A DNA stretch of 55,286 nt from CAYSUS01 sp964434165 (GCA_964434165.1 CAYSUS010000048.1:1-55286); one strand, 5' to 3'. Shown: positions 7,698-17,175, counted from the stretch's first letter. Notes: a model not told the origin generated them from the letters alone. Made by a program: numbers and translations.

Positions 7698-9383
7698 ATG
7701 CCGCAACAGTTGTCCGACGCCGTTGAGGATTGCACCTTGCCGAAGACTCACTTTCAGTCCGCTCGTACCAAACGCGTCGCCCGCACGCCTGCCGGCCAGA
7801 ACGGCAAGGCCACCAGCAACGGCCGCAAGCCCGGCCCCAACGACCGGATGGTGGTCCCGGTCTCCGATTGGGAGGACACGGAGGTCAACGGGCACGACGA
7901 GGAGGACGCCCACGATCTGGGACTGGACGGGACCGGTGGGGACGACCACATCGACGACCCGGTCCGGATCTACTTGATGCAGATGGGCGAGATCCCGCTT
8001 CTTTCGCGCGGCGAGGAGATCGGGTCGGCCCGGCGGATCGAGGTCACGCGCAAGCGGTTCCGCTACAGCATGCTGGCCACCGACTATGTGCTGCACGCCG
8101 CCGTCTCGCTTCTGGAGAAGGTCCGCGACGGCCGGCTGCGCCTCGATCGCACGGTGGAGGTCTCGGTGACCAACCTCCGGGAGAAGCGGCACATCATGAA
8201 TCTCCTGGAGCCGAACCTTCGCACGCTGCACCACCTGCTCGAGCGCAACGTCGAGGACTTCCGCGTCGCGATCGGCAAGTCGCACCGCATGCGGGCGCGG
8301 CGCGCGGCGTGGCGCCGCCTGGTCTGCCGGCGCAACAAGGCTGTGCGCCTGATTGAGGAGCTGGGCCTCCGCACGCAGCGCCTCCAGCCGCTCCTGGAGC
8401 GACTTCGCGAGGTCTCGCAGCGCATGGACCTGCTCGCCCGCCAACTCGCCGAGCTGAAACGGGTCCGCGGGGCCGCCGACCGCGTGGCCGAGGTCCGCCG
8501 CGAGCTCCGCTACCTGATGAAGATCACCCTGGAGAGCCCCTCCACGCTGCGGCGCCGCATCGAGCGGACCGACGATCTCCAGCAGCGTTACGACGCCGCC
8601 AAGCGGCGGCTCTCCGCCGGCAATCTCCGCCTGGTCGTCTCCATCGCCAAACGGTACCGCAACCGCGGCTTGAGCTTCCTCGACCTGATCCAGGAGGGCA
8701 ACACCGGCCTGATGCGGGCCGTGGACAAGTTCGAGTACCGCCGCGGATTCAAGTTCTCGACCTACGCCACCTGGTGGATCCGCCAGGCCATCACCCGGGC
8801 GATCGCCGATCAGAGCCGCACGATCCGCGTGCCGGTCCACATGATCGAAACCATGAGCAAGGTCCGCGCGGCCTCGCGCAAGCTGGTCCAGGACGGCGGC
8901 GTCGATCCGACCATCGAGGAGACGGCCCTGGAGGCCGGGCTGTCGATCGAAGAGACGCAGTGCGTCCTGCAGATGAGCCGCCAGCCCCTCTCGCTCGACC
9001 AGCCCGTCGGCGACCACGACGACAGCTACTTCGGCGAGTTCCTCGAGGACTACCGCGAGGAGGACCCGCTCTACGAGATGAACCAGGACTCGCTGAAGGA
9101 CCGCATCGCCGACGTGTTGGGCGCCCTGAACTACCGCGAGCGCGAGATCATCCGCCTCCGCTACGGCCTGGCTGACGGCTACGCCTACACGCTCGAGGAG
9201 GTGGGCAAGATCTTCTCGGTCACACGCGAGCGCGTCCGCCAGATCGAGGCCAAGGCGGTGCGCAAGCTCCAGCACCCGGTCCGCTCGCGCAAGCTGTCGG
9301 GCTTTCTCGACCGGCCCATCCCCGTGCCCATCGAAGGCACCGCCCTCGACCCGGCCGACGGCGCGGCCGTGGAGAGCGTGTAG
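7698..9383 (+). CDS. rpoD: Primary sigma factor, RpoD/SigA family
   Basis: 561 residues from ATG 7698. Recognises promoters for RNA polymerase core. Region 1.2 is DPVRIYLMQMGEIPLLSRGEE. A helical non-conserved segment follows (about residues 130-290, very rich in Arg and Leu). Region 2 has NLRLVVSIAKRYRNRGLSF, DLIQEGNTGLMRAVDKFEY and FSTYATWWIRQAI, the core-binding and -10 recognition signature. Region 3 has RVPVHMIE. Region 4 ends in the helix-turn-helix TLEEVGKIFSVTRERVRQIE. The N-terminal ~85 residues are basic, then acidic and disordered. A TTG at 7653 would extend the frame, but the conserved part does not need it. Two good sigma70-type promoters lie upstream (7367-7394 and 7422-7450). 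I infer this is the housekeeping sigma from the full set of regions 1.2-4. Confidence 0.92.
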   Translation: MPQQLSDAVEDCTLPKTHFQSARTKRVARTPAGQNGKATSNGRKPGPNDRMVVPVSDWEDTEVNGHDEEDAHDLGLDGTGGDDHIDDPVRIYLMQMGEIPLLSRGEEIGSARRIEVTRKRFRYSMLATDYVLHAAVSLLEKVRDGRLRLDRTVEVSVTNLREKRHIMNLLEPNLRTLHHLLERNVEDFRVAIGKSHRMRARRAAWRRLVCRRNKAVRLIEELGLRTQRLQPLLERLREVSQRMDLLARQLAELKRVRGAADRVAEVRRELRYLMKITLESPSTLRRRIERTDDLQQRYDAAKRRLSAGNLRLVVSIAKRYRNRGLSFLDLIQEGNTGLMRAVDKFEYRRGFKFSTYATWWIRQAITRAIADQSRTIRVPVHMIETMSKVRAASRKLVQDGGVDPTIEETALEAGLSIEETQCVLQMSRQPLSLDQPVGDHDDSYFGEFLEDYREEDPLYEMNQDSLKDRIADVLGALNYREREIIRLRYGLADGYAYTLEEVGKIFSVTRERVRQIEAKAVRKLQHPVRSRKLSGFLDRPIPVPIEGTALDPADGAAVESV

Positions 9384-9713
9384 GCGCCGGGACACGGGGG
9401 GGAGCCGGGGGCGGGAGCTTCCCGGCCGGACGCTGCCCGTCCGGTGGCGTCGCTTCCGGTCTCGGCCGCAATCGCCCGCCGCCGCGCCCGCCCTCATGCC
9501 CGCGGGCCCGCGGAGCGCCAAGGGCCAGTGATGACGATGGGGACGCGCAGGCTCCCCCACCGCGTACTGGCCGCTGGCGTGGCGCTCGTGGTATCATGGG
9601 CGTCGCAGGGAATCTCGCCCTGCGCACCCCGCGACGGCCGCCCACCGGACCCATTGCCCGCAAGCCTGGCCGTATCGACCCACCCCGAGCCCCATCCCCA
9701 GGAGAGCCTCCTC
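9384..9713. other. Intergenic region, no gene seen
   Basis: About 330 bp of GC-rich sequence between rpoD and the oxidoreductase gene. No conserved frame was recognised. The only functional site I can point to is the AGGAG ribosome site at 9700-9704 before the ATG at 9714. Confidence 0.5.
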
Positions 9714-11108
9714 ATGAAACGCCCCGACCCGAACCGCTCGCAGCCCTCCCCGTGCACGCGCCGCACCGCGCTGAAGGCCGGGGGCGCCGCGGCCGCGGCC
9801 GCCGCCCTGACTCAGTCCATCGCGCGCACCGCGCACGCGGCCGAGGACAACACGATCCGGTTGGCGCTGATCGGCAGCGGCAACCGGGGCAGCGGGGCGG
9901 TGGGCAACGCGATCGGGGCCTCGCAGTTGAAGGACGCCGACTGCTTCGGCCCGGTCAAGCTCGTGGCCATGGCCGACCTCTTCGAGCAGCGCCTGGCCGC
10001 CTCGCACAAGGCGCTCTCGGGCAGGTTCGGCGACCTGGTGGACGTGCCGCCCGAGCGGCAGTTCATCGGCTTCGACGCCTATCGCAAGGCCATCGACTGC
10101 CTCAAGCCGGGCGACGTGGCCCTGCTGACCGCCCACGCCGGCTTCCGCCGCGTCCATATGGACTACGCCGTGGACAAGGGGATCCACGTGTTCATGGAGA
10201 AGTCGTTCGCCCCCGATCCCGGCGGGCTGAAGCGAATGCTCCGTGCGGGCGAGCGGGCCAAGGAGAAGAACCTCAAGATCGCGGCCGGGCTGATGTGCCG
10301 CCACTCGCCCGCGCGCCAGGCCCTGATCGAGAAGGTCCGAAGCGGCGAGCTGGGCGAGATCCTCATGATCAACGCCTATCGCATGGGCGGCGGCGGGTTC
10401 CTCCGCCCCTGCCCCGAAGGCGAGAACGAGCTTCTGTGGCAGATCGGGCGCGGGGCCCGCGCGCACCTGCTGTGGTCCACCTCGGGCCTGATGATCGAGC
10501 TGTTGATCCACCAGATCGACGAGTGCTGCTGGCTGAAGGACGGCTGGCCCGTGGCGGTCCACGGTCTGGGCGGGCGCGTGCCCCATGCCAACGACTGCGG
10601 CCAGAACCACCATGCCTACGCCATGGAGTACACCTTCGCCGACGGCACCAAGGCCCTGGTCGACAGCCGCAACATCGGCGGGTGCCACAACGACTTCGTC
10701 ACCTACGTGCACGGCACCAAGTGCGCCGCGCAGTTCTCCGGCCCGGTCCACCGCAGCATCGTCCATACTTACAAGGACCAGCGCCTGGACAAGGACGCCA
10801 TCACCTGGAAGGCCCTGCGCGAGACCCGCCCCCTGCACCAGTACGAGTGGGAGCAGCTTCTCGGCGCGATCCGCAAAGACCGCGAGCACAACGAGACCGA
10901 GCGGGCGATCTACGCCAACCTCGCCGCCGTGATGGGCCGGGCCGCGGTCCACTCCGGCAAGATCATCACCTGGGACGAGGCCCTGGCCTCGGACTTCAAG
11001 TTCGTGGACAACGTGGACGCCCTGGACTTCGACAGCCCCGCCCCGGTCCAGGCCGACGACCAGGGCCGCTACCCCGCCCCGATCCCCGGGCGGTGGACGG
11101 AGATCTGA
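9714..11108 (+). CDS. Tat-exported Gfo/Idh/MocA family oxidoreductase
   Basis: 464 residues. Residues 1-42 form a twin-arginine signal (CTRRTALKAGG followed by an Ala-rich stretch ending AARTAHA-like, here IARTAHAAE). The mature part opens with a Rossmann dinucleotide motif (IRLALIGSGNRGSGAVG), typical of NAD(P)-dependent Gfo/Idh/MocA proteins acting on sugars and inositols. GIHVFMEKSFAPDPGG is the conserved EKP-like lysine region of the family (here EKS). Many planctomycetes carry expanded sets of such exported oxidoreductases near glycan-degrading genes. The start is set by the ribosome site AGGAG and the signal peptide; the frame is open further upstream. Substrate is unknown. Confidence 0.9.
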   Translation: MKRPDPNRSQPSPCTRRTALKAGGAAAAAAALTQSIARTAHAAEDNTIRLALIGSGNRGSGAVGNAIGASQLKDADCFGPVKLVAMADLFEQRLAASHKALSGRFGDLVDVPPERQFIGFDAYRKAIDCLKPGDVALLTAHAGFRRVHMDYAVDKGIHVFMEKSFAPDPGGLKRMLRAGERAKEKNLKIAAGLMCRHSPARQALIEKVRSGELGEILMINAYRMGGGGFLRPCPEGENELLWQIGRGARAHLLWSTSGLMIELLIHQIDECCWLKDGWPVAVHGLGGRVPHANDCGQNHHAYAMEYTFADGTKALVDSRNIGGCHNDFVTYVHGTKCAAQFSGPVHRSIVHTYKDQRLDKDAITWKALRETRPLHQYEWEQLLGAIRKDREHNETERAIYANLAAVMGRAAVHSGKIITWDEALASDFKFVDNVDALDFDSPAPVQADDQGRYPAPIPGRWTEI

Positions 11109-11117
11109 GCGGGACGC

Positions 11118-11180
11118 GGGGACGGTCGCGTTTTCGCGGAGCGAAGCGAAAAAGGGGACGGTCCCTTTCCGTATGTCCCC
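11118..11180. repeat. REP-like palindromic element
   Basis: Two direct copies of GGGGACGGTC (11118-11127 and 11154-11163) flank a hairpin TTTTCGC/GCGAAAA, and a GTCCCC at 11175-11180 pairs with the second copy. It lies 10 bp after the oxidoreductase stop and may end its transcript. Confidence 0.55.
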
Positions 11181-11228
11181 ACCTTCCAGAGATCACACCC
11201 TCCCCGCCCACCGCACGAGGGCAGCACG

Positions 11229-14200
11229 ATGTACGCGCGCGTCCCAGCCCCGGAGGGGCGAGTGTTAGTAGCCCAGGGGGTAAGCCCTGCGCCTCCTGTC
11301 GCCGCGGCCGCGCTGGTCCGCATCGTAGCGGCGGGGATCGCGATCCTCGCCAGCGCCCGATCCGCCGAGTCGGCGCCGACCGCGGAGACGCGAGCAGAGC
11401 CCCACGCAATCCAGCGTCTCGTCGAGGCCGACTGGATCGACGCGGACGCATGGTACGCACGCGGCGGCCGCGCGGCGGCTTCCACCGAATCGAGGTCGAC
11501 CGTCACCACGGCCGAGGACGCGGCCGGCGGATGCGACGGCGTGAAGAACGGGCACTGCGGCTTCCACGTGGCCAGCGGCGAGACCGATCCCTGGTGGCAG
11601 GTCGATCTGGGCCGGCCGGTGCGGCTCGACCGCGTCGTGGTGTTCAACCGCACGGACAAGAACACCGCGCCGCGCACCCGCAAGATCCGCGTCCTTGTGA
11701 CGGTCGACGACAAGCCGACCGGTTTCACCGAGGTCTATCGCCACGAGGGACGCGTGTTCTACGGCGTCGAGAAGGGCGAGCCCCTGGTGGTGTCCCTGGG
11801 CCAGAAGGACGTCACCGCGCGGTTCGTGCGCCTGATGGTGCCGGGCCGCTGCTCGCTGGCGCTGGACGAAGTCGAGGTGTACGCGGCCGGCGATCCGCAG
11901 CGGAACGTCGCCCTGGGCCGGCCCGCCGATCAGAAGAGCACGAGCCCCTATTCCCGCGCGGAGAGACGTACTGCCCGCGACTCGGAAACAGACAGCGGCG
12001 ACGCCTCGCGCGCAGGGCGATTCTCCCTGGCGCACACGCGCCGGGTCGTGGAGCGGGGGCACAAGCTGATCGCCCGGCTGCGATCCGAAGCGGACCCCGC
12101 GCGGCTCGATCCCCTGGCGCTGGAGCTCGACGAGCTGGACGATCGCCTCGCCCAAATGGCGAAGGCCGGTTCCGTCGTGTCCGAGGAAACGCGCAAGGCG
12201 AGCTATCTCGACGCCCGGCGCCTCGTGCGGCGCATCGCCTTCACCAATCCGCTGCTGGACTTCGACAAGATCCTTTTCGTCAAGCGGCACGATCCGGGCG
12301 GGCTGTACCACATGGTGCACCAGTACTACGGCTTCTGCCAGAAGCCCGGCGGCGGCCTGTTCGTGCTCCACGACCCGTTCTCCGACCGCCCCCGCGTCAC
12401 GAACCTGCTGGCCGCGTCGGTCGTCGAGCGCGGCCGCCTTGCGGGCGGGAAGCTCGCGCCCGGCACGTTCGTCTCGCCCGACCTTTCCTTCGACGGGCGC
12501 ACGATCCTGTTCGCCTACACCGAGGGCCGCGGCGAGGGGATCGAGTGGTCGCCCCGGGCGAGCTTCCACGTCTTCAAGGTCGGCTGCGACGGCACGGGCC
12601 TGGAGCAGTTGACCGACGGCCGCTGGAACGACTTCGATCCCTGCTTCCTGCCCGGCGGTCGGATCGTGTTCGTCTCCGAGCGCCGCGGGGGGTACCTGCG
12701 GTGCGGCGGGTCGGCCCCGCCGCTGGACTCGCCCACCTACACGCTGCACTCGATGGAGCCCGACGGCGGCGACATCCGCTGCCTGAGCTTCCACGAGACC
12801 CAGGAATGGCATCCCAGCGTCGATCACCACGGCATGCTCGTTTACACGCGCTGGGACTACGTGGATCGCGACACGAACGTGGCCCATCACATCTGGTCGT
12901 GCTACCCGGACGGGCGCGACCCGCGATCGTATCACGGCAATTACCCCACGCGGCGCGAGAGCCGGCCGTGGATGGAGATGAGCTGCCGGGCGGTACCGGG
13001 CTCGCACCGCTACGTGGCCACGGCCGCCGCGCACCACGGTCTGGCGTTCGGCTCCCTGGTGCTGATAGACTATCGCCCCGGGGACGACGGGGCGATGTCG
13101 CAGATCGAGCGGATCACGCCGGACGTCGGCTTCCCCGAGTCGGAAGGGGGGAAGAAGGGGATCCGCGAGCGGATGTGCTACGGCACCCCGTGGCCGCTCG
13201 GCGAGGCCGACTACCTCTGCGTGTTCGACCGCGGCGCCTCCAAGCGCGGCATCTACTGGATCGACCGCGACGGCAACCGCGAGCTGCTCTATCGCGATCC
13301 GGAAATTTCGTGCCTGAGCCCGATCCCGCTCCGCCCGCGTCCGGCCCCGCCCGTGCTGGCCGATCGCACGACGCAGACGGCCGCCGCGCGCAAGGCCGCC
13401 GGCGACGACCGCCTGGCCACGATCTCGGTGATGAACGTTTACGACGCCGACTTCGACTGGCCCGAGAACACCCGGATCAAGGCCCTGCGCGTGATCCAGG
13501 TCCTGCCCAAAACGACTCCGCCGGCCGATCGACCGCGGATCGGCATCGCCACGGAGACCAACGCCCGGGCCGTGCTGGGCACCGTGCCGGTCGAGGCCGA
13601 CGGCAGCGTCCATTTCGAAGCCCCGGTGGGCAAGCTCCTCTATTTCCAGGCCCTGGACGAGCGCGGGCGGGCCGTGCAATCGATGCGCAGCGCCACGTAC
13701 GTCCACCCCGGCGAGCGCCTGGTCTGCCAGGGCTGCCACGAGCCCAAGCGCCGCCAGGCGATCGACCTGGGGCGTCCGCCGCTGGCCCCGGGACGCGACC
13801 CGTCGCCCATCGAGCCCGGCCCCGACGGCTCGAACCCCTTCAACTATCCCCGCCTCGTCCAGCCCGTGCTCGACCGCCACTGCGTGGCGTGCCACCGGGA
13901 GAAGAAGGCCCTGGACCTGTCGGGCGCGATCGACGGCCCGCACGGCTGGACCCGCTCGTACACCAACCTGGCCCGGGACTACGGGTTCTACTTCACCGTC
14001 GGGAACGGCACGATCCGGCGCGGGGTCCACGGCGGCTCGCGGACGGTGCCCGGCCGCTTCGGCGCCCGGGCGGCCCGGCTGGTGGATTACCTCGACGAGC
14101 GCCACCACGGCGTGCGGCTCGCGCCGGAGGAGGTCGGCCGGATCACGCTCTGGCTCGACTGCAACTCGGAGTTCTACGGGGCCTACGAGAACACCGAAGC

Positions 14201-14240
14201 CCAGGCCCGCGGCGAGGTGGTGGGGCCGACCTTGGAGTGA
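11229..14240 (+). CDS. HzsA-related diheme protein with N-terminal F5/8-type C domain
   Basis: 1003 residues. A hydrophobic stretch at about 24-44 is a likely export signal. Residues ~50-220 look like a discoidin (F5/8 type C) carbohydrate-binding domain: DPWWQVDLGRPVRLDRVVVFNR and FVRLMVPGR...ALDEVEVY. The remainder resembles the planctomycete family related to the hydrazine synthase alpha subunit: LLDFDKILFVKRHDPGGLYHM, a WD40/TolB-like propeller with FSPD-type blades (SPDLSFDGRTILFAYTE, FLPGGRIVFVSERRGG), then two c-type heme motifs CQGCH (residue 833) and CVACH (residue 885). Such proteins are widespread in planctomycetes without anammox, so hydrazine synthesis is not implied. It follows the oxidoreductase by 120 bp and converges with pyruvate kinase (43 bp). 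Periplasmic electron transfer or glycan oxidation is a reasonable guess. Confidence 0.85.
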   Translation: MYARVPAPEGRVLVAQGVSPAPPVAAAALVRIVAAGIAILASARSAESAPTAETRAEPHAIQRLVEADWIDADAWYARGGRAAASTESRSTVTTAEDAAGGCDGVKNGHCGFHVASGETDPWWQVDLGRPVRLDRVVVFNRTDKNTAPRTRKIRVLVTVDDKPTGFTEVYRHEGRVFYGVEKGEPLVVSLGQKDVTARFVRLMVPGRCSLALDEVEVYAAGDPQRNVALGRPADQKSTSPYSRAERRTARDSETDSGDASRAGRFSLAHTRRVVERGHKLIARLRSEADPARLDPLALELDELDDRLAQMAKAGSVVSEETRKASYLDARRLVRRIAFTNPLLDFDKILFVKRHDPGGLYHMVHQYYGFCQKPGGGLFVLHDPFSDRPRVTNLLAASVVERGRLAGGKLAPGTFVSPDLSFDGRTILFAYTEGRGEGIEWSPRASFHVFKVGCDGTGLEQLTDGRWNDFDPCFLPGGRIVFVSERRGGYLRCGGSAPPLDSPTYTLHSMEPDGGDIRCLSFHETQEWHPSVDHHGMLVYTRWDYVDRDTNVAHHIWSCYPDGRDPRSYHGNYPTRRESRPWMEMSCRAVPGSHRYVATAAAHHGLAFGSLVLIDYRPGDDGAMSQIERITPDVGFPESEGGKKGIRERMCYGTPWPLGEADYLCVFDRGASKRGIYWIDRDGNRELLYRDPEISCLSPIPLRPRPAPPVLADRTTQTAAARKAAGDDRLATISVMNVYDADFDWPENTRIKALRVIQVLPKTTPPADRPRIGIATETNARAVLGTVPVEADGSVHFEAPVGKLLYFQALDERGRAVQSMRSATYVHPGERLVCQGCHEPKRRQAIDLGRPPLAPGRDPSPIEPGPDGSNPFNYPRLVQPVLDRHCVACHREKKALDLSGAIDGPHGWTRSYTNLARDYGFYFTVGNGTIRRGVHGGSRTVPGRFGARAARLVDYLDERHHGVRLAPEEVGRITLWLDCNSEFYGAYENTEAQARGEVVGPTLE

Positions 14241-14283
14241 CGGGCGCGGCGGCGGTCCGGCAGGCGACCGAGCATGGCGTATT

Positions 14284-15759
14284 TCACCCACCCTGCGGCG
14301 GAGCCTGCCCGTCGATCTGATGCACCACGACCATGTTGTGACGGCTCGTGGTGATCCCCGTTCCGAACACGAGCACCACGCGGTCGCCAGCGACGAAGTG
14401 GCCGGCCGCGCGGCCCTTGTCGATCACGTACTCCAGGAGCTTGCGCCCGTCGTCCACCGGCGCGCCGGCCAGCGGCACCACGCCCCAGTGGAGGGTCATG
14501 CGGCGGAGCGTGGCCTCCGAGTCGCTCACGCCGATCACCGGCACCCACAGCCGGTACTTGGACACGATCAGGCTGGTCTCGCCCGTCCCCGACGCCACGA
14601 TCACCGCCTTGGCGTCCAGTTGCTCGGCCAGACGTCCCGCGGCCAGCGTCGTCGCCTCGGTGACCGGGTTGGCACCCTCGGCCTCGGGGCACGGCGCGGG
14701 CTCCGCCAGGGGCTGCCGGCGCACCGACTCCGTGGCCAGGGCGATGCGGTGCATCATGGCCACGCTCTCCCGTGGGTACTGGCCGATCGCCGACTCCCCG
14801 GAGAGCATGCACGCGTCGGCCCCGTCGAGGATCGCGTTGGCCACGTCGGTCGCCTCGGCCCGGGTGGGAAGCCGGCTTCGCTGCATGCTGTCGAGCATCT
14901 GCGTGGCCACGATCACCGGCTTGCGATGCTGTCGGCAGCAGGCGATGATCCGCTTCTGCACGACCGGGACCTCGGCGATGTCGATTTCCACCCCCAGGTC
15001 GCCCCGGGCGACCATCACCGCGTCCGTGGCCCGGACGATCTCCTCGAGGTTCTCCACGGCCTCGGGTTTCTCGATCTTGGCGACCACGTGCGCGCCCGAA
15101 CCCTGCGCCGCGACGAGGGCCTTCAGCTCGCGGATCTCCTCGGCCCGCCGCACGAAGCTCAGACTGATATAGTCCGCGCCGGCGCCGGCGGCCCAGGCCG
15201 CGTTGTCGCGGTCCTTCGCGCCGAGCGCGGGGACGCTGAGCTTGACGCCGGGCAGGTTCACGCCCTGGCGACTTCGCACCAGGCCGGGCTGCACGACGCG
15301 GCAGACCGCCACCTGGTCATCCACCTCCTCCACGGCGAGCGACACGGTGCCGTCGGCCAGCACCACGCGGTCGCCCGGCGACAGCTCGTCGATCAGCCGC
15401 TCGTAGGTCGTCGTGAACTCGCCGGGGCTCCTGGGCGCGTGGCCGCGCACAAAGCGGATCGTGGAGCCGGGGGCACACTCGTGCTCGTCGCCGGGAAGCT
15501 CGCCGAGCCGGATTTTCGGACCGGCCAGGTCCACCAGAATCCCCAACACCTGCCCTGTCGCGCGGCTGATCTGGCGGATCGTATCGACGCGGGCCTGGTG
15601 CTCCTCGCGCGCGCCGTGCGCCGTGTTGATGCGGAACACGTCCACGCCGGACAGCACCAGGGCCTCAAGCTGCTCTCGCTCGGCGCAGGCCGGTCCCACG
15701 GTGGCGACGATCTTGGTCTGGCTCGGCCGGCTCAGGGCCTGCTGCTGCGCGGGGCTCAT
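14284..15759 (-). CDS. pyk: Pyruvate kinase
   Basis: About 491 residues. It makes pyruvate and ATP from phosphoenolpyruvate and ADP in the last step of glycolysis. Signatures: TKIVATVGPA and FRINTAHG (active-site Arg/Asn; the usual NFSHG is here INTAHG), VDLAGPKIRLGEL, AKDRDNAAWA, then YISLSFVRRAEEI, VAKIEKPEAV, MVARGDLGVEI and the catalytic-lysine and metal region, TQMLDSM, EATDVANAILDGADACMLSGE. The C-terminal regulatory domain ends VVLVFGTGITTSRHNMVVVHQI. ATG 15759 (before SPAQQQ) is chosen; ATG 15780 would add seven residues, and neither has a strong Shine-Dalgarno. Convergent with the HzsA-like gene. Confidence 0.93.
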   Translation of the reverse strand: MSPAQQQALSRPSQTKIVATVGPACAEREQLEALVLSGVDVFRINTAHGAREEHQARVDTIRQISRATGQVLGILVDLAGPKIRLGELPGDEHECAPGSTIRFVRGHAPRSPGEFTTTYERLIDELSPGDRVVLADGTVSLAVEEVDDQVAVCRVVQPGLVRSRQGVNLPGVKLSVPALGAKDRDNAAWAAGAGADYISLSFVRRAEEIRELKALVAAQGSGAHVVAKIEKPEAVENLEEIVRATDAVMVARGDLGVEIDIAEVPVVQKRIIACCRQHRKPVIVATQMLDSMQRSRLPTRAEATDVANAILDGADACMLSGESAIGQYPRESVAMMHRIALATESVRRQPLAEPAPCPEAEGANPVTEATTLAAGRLAEQLDAKAVIVASGTGETSLIVSKYRLWVPVIGVSDSEATLRRMTLHWGVVPLAGAPVDDGRKLLEYVIDKGRAAGHFVAGDRVVLVFGTGITTSRHNMVVVHQIDGQAPPQGG

Positions 15760-15884
15760 GCGATTCTCACGAAGGGGCATGTCGACAAGGCCAACGGCCC
15801 CGGTGTGATACCCCGGTCCGCGCCCCGGTGTCAACCAGACCCCCCGCAATCCACGCCGAGCCGGGCCTCCATTGCCGAATCGGA

Positions 15885-15904
15885 GCCGGGCCCTGCGGCC
15901 CGGC
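15885..15904. repeat. GC-rich hairpin between pyruvate kinase and the next gene
   Basis: Perfect 8-bp arms GCCGGGCC/GGCCCGGC around a CTGC loop. It lies between the 15941-15969 terminator and the pyruvate kinase start, and may form a second terminator structure or part of the pyk leader. Confidence 0.4.
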
Positions 15905-15940
15905 CAAGCGCCGCGCGGTCCCGTTCAAGAAACGAGCAAA

Positions 15941-15969
15941 CGCGGCAGCCCGAAGACCGGGCTGCCGCG
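15941..15969 (-). terminator. Rho-independent-type terminator
   Basis: Perfect 11-bp stem CGCGGCAGCCC/GGGCTGCCGCG with a 7-nt loop, followed on the minus strand by a T-rich TTTGCTCGTTTCTTG. It lies 68 bp after the stop of the exported protein gene at 16037. Confidence 0.7.
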
Positions 15970-16036
15970 TGGAGCAAGGTAGTGCAGGCTGCCGAGGTTG
16001 CGTGGGCCTCGGCGTCCTCACGGAGGGCTGCCGGCC

Positions 16037-16747
16037 TTAGCCGGACAACTGGGCCTCGTAATCGAGGCTTTCGAGGAAGCCGCGGGCCTTAGTGTATTGC
16101 ATCGGGGGCATCTCGCGAATCTGCGACTTCAGCACGGCGAGCATGGCCCCGGCTGCCTGATCGAGGCGCGCCCGCTCCAGCTCGTTCAGTGCCCCGCTGG
16201 AGAGCTTGCGGTAGAGGATGCCTTCCACGTCCGCCCGGTGGGCCGCGAACTCCTCGCCCAGCAACGCGGCAGGCCACGCGACCCGGCCCGTGGCCGGATC
16301 AAGCTGCTCCTGGGTGAGCCTGTCGGGGGTGCCGGAGCTTGCCAGGCGCGCGAGTTGCTCGCCCGTGGGTCGCGGGCCGCGCTGCTCGGCTCGGGCCGCC
16401 CGGTTCGTCTTGCGATTGGCAAAATAGGTCTCGACGCCCAGGCGATGGTTCTCGATGCTGGCCCGGCGGGCCTCCTCGGCCAGCACCGCCGCCTGCGCGG
16501 TGTTCACGTTGTACTGTCCCTGGGCGGCGATCACGTGGGCCATCCCGCGCAGGTAGCTGCCGGCCGCGGTCGTGCCGCCGTAGCGATAGCCCCAGGGATG
16601 ATGGTGGTAGCCGGGCAGCACGACCCGATAGGGGGCCACGCGGTACGGGGCCGGCCCGGGGCCGGTGACGTAAGTCTGGGCCTGGGCAGGACCTGCGAAC
16701 AGGACCGAGGCCAGCGCCGCGAGCAGCGCGATGGGGAGGGCTTTCAT
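16037..16747 (-). CDS. Exported protein of unknown function
   Basis: 236 residues. A clean Sec signal peptide (MKALPIALLAALASVLFAG, cut after AQA). Next a short Pro/Tyr/His-rich stretch (VLPGYHHHPWGYRYGG), then a mostly alpha-helical domain (SYLRGMAHVIAAQGQYNVN, AEEARRASIENHRLGVETYF). The middle is Arg-rich (NRKTNRAARAEQRGPRP). Proteins of this architecture recur in planctomycetes but I know no function. The start is set by the signal peptide. A promoter (16967-16994) and a terminator (15941-15969) make it a single-gene unit. Confidence 0.72.
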   Translation of the reverse strand: MKALPIALLAALASVLFAGPAQAQTYVTGPGPAPYRVAPYRVVLPGYHHHPWGYRYGGTTAAGSYLRGMAHVIAAQGQYNVNTAQAAVLAEEARRASIENHRLGVETYFANRKTNRAARAEQRGPRPTGEQLARLASSGTPDRLTQEQLDPATGRVAWPAALLGEEFAAHRADVEGILYRKLSSGALNELERARLDQAAGAMLAVLKSQIREMPPMQYTKARGFLESLDYEAQLSG

Positions 16748-16966
16748 GGCGTGTCTCCGGGAGCTATTGGGGGCTTGCCAGCAGGTGATTCGTTTCCGGT
16801 TGCCTTTCCTTCCTCGATACCCGCGGGCCCCCGCGACCTTGCAGCCGGCCGCACGGATTTCATGGCCGAGAGCAGCCGCGGAGGGGACGTCGCGGTCCTC
16901 GCGCCGTGGCTCGCCTTCGGGGGCGCGTGCCTTGGCGGGGACACCCGGGGGGATTCGAGGCGGCAG

Positions 16967-16994
16967 ATTGTAACGTGACGGCCGCCGCACTCAA
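16967..16994 (-). promoter_or_regulatory. Predicted sigma70-type promoter for the exported protein gene
   Basis: Minus strand: TTGAGT (16989-16994), 16-bp spacer, TACAAT (16967-16972). It would leave a leader of about 215 nt before the ATG at 16747. Confidence 0.45.
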
Positions 16995-17175
16995 CCCGCA
17001 TTCGAGTCTTTCCTCGGGACGTGAGCGCGTGATGCGCGCATGTTCGACCGAGCGACCAACGGGAGCGGTCCCATTGAGGGAGCATTCCCCATTCGGTTGC
17101 GGTCGTACCGCATTAGGGGTTTTTTTATGGAATGCGGAAACCCCGGATGAACCCGAAAAAAAAGGCCCCGAAAAC

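Noticed and set aside
13725..13895. Hydrazine synthase (anammox) function for the HzsA-like protein
   Set aside because: Only one subunit-like protein is present, with no HzsB/HzsC or hydrazine dehydrogenase nearby, and relatives of this protein are widespread in non-anammox planctomycetes.
9596..14320. 1574-codon frame on the plus strand across the oxidoreductase and HzsA-like genes
   Set aside because: Arg/Pro-rich third-frame shadow spanning two real genes and their intergenic REP element.
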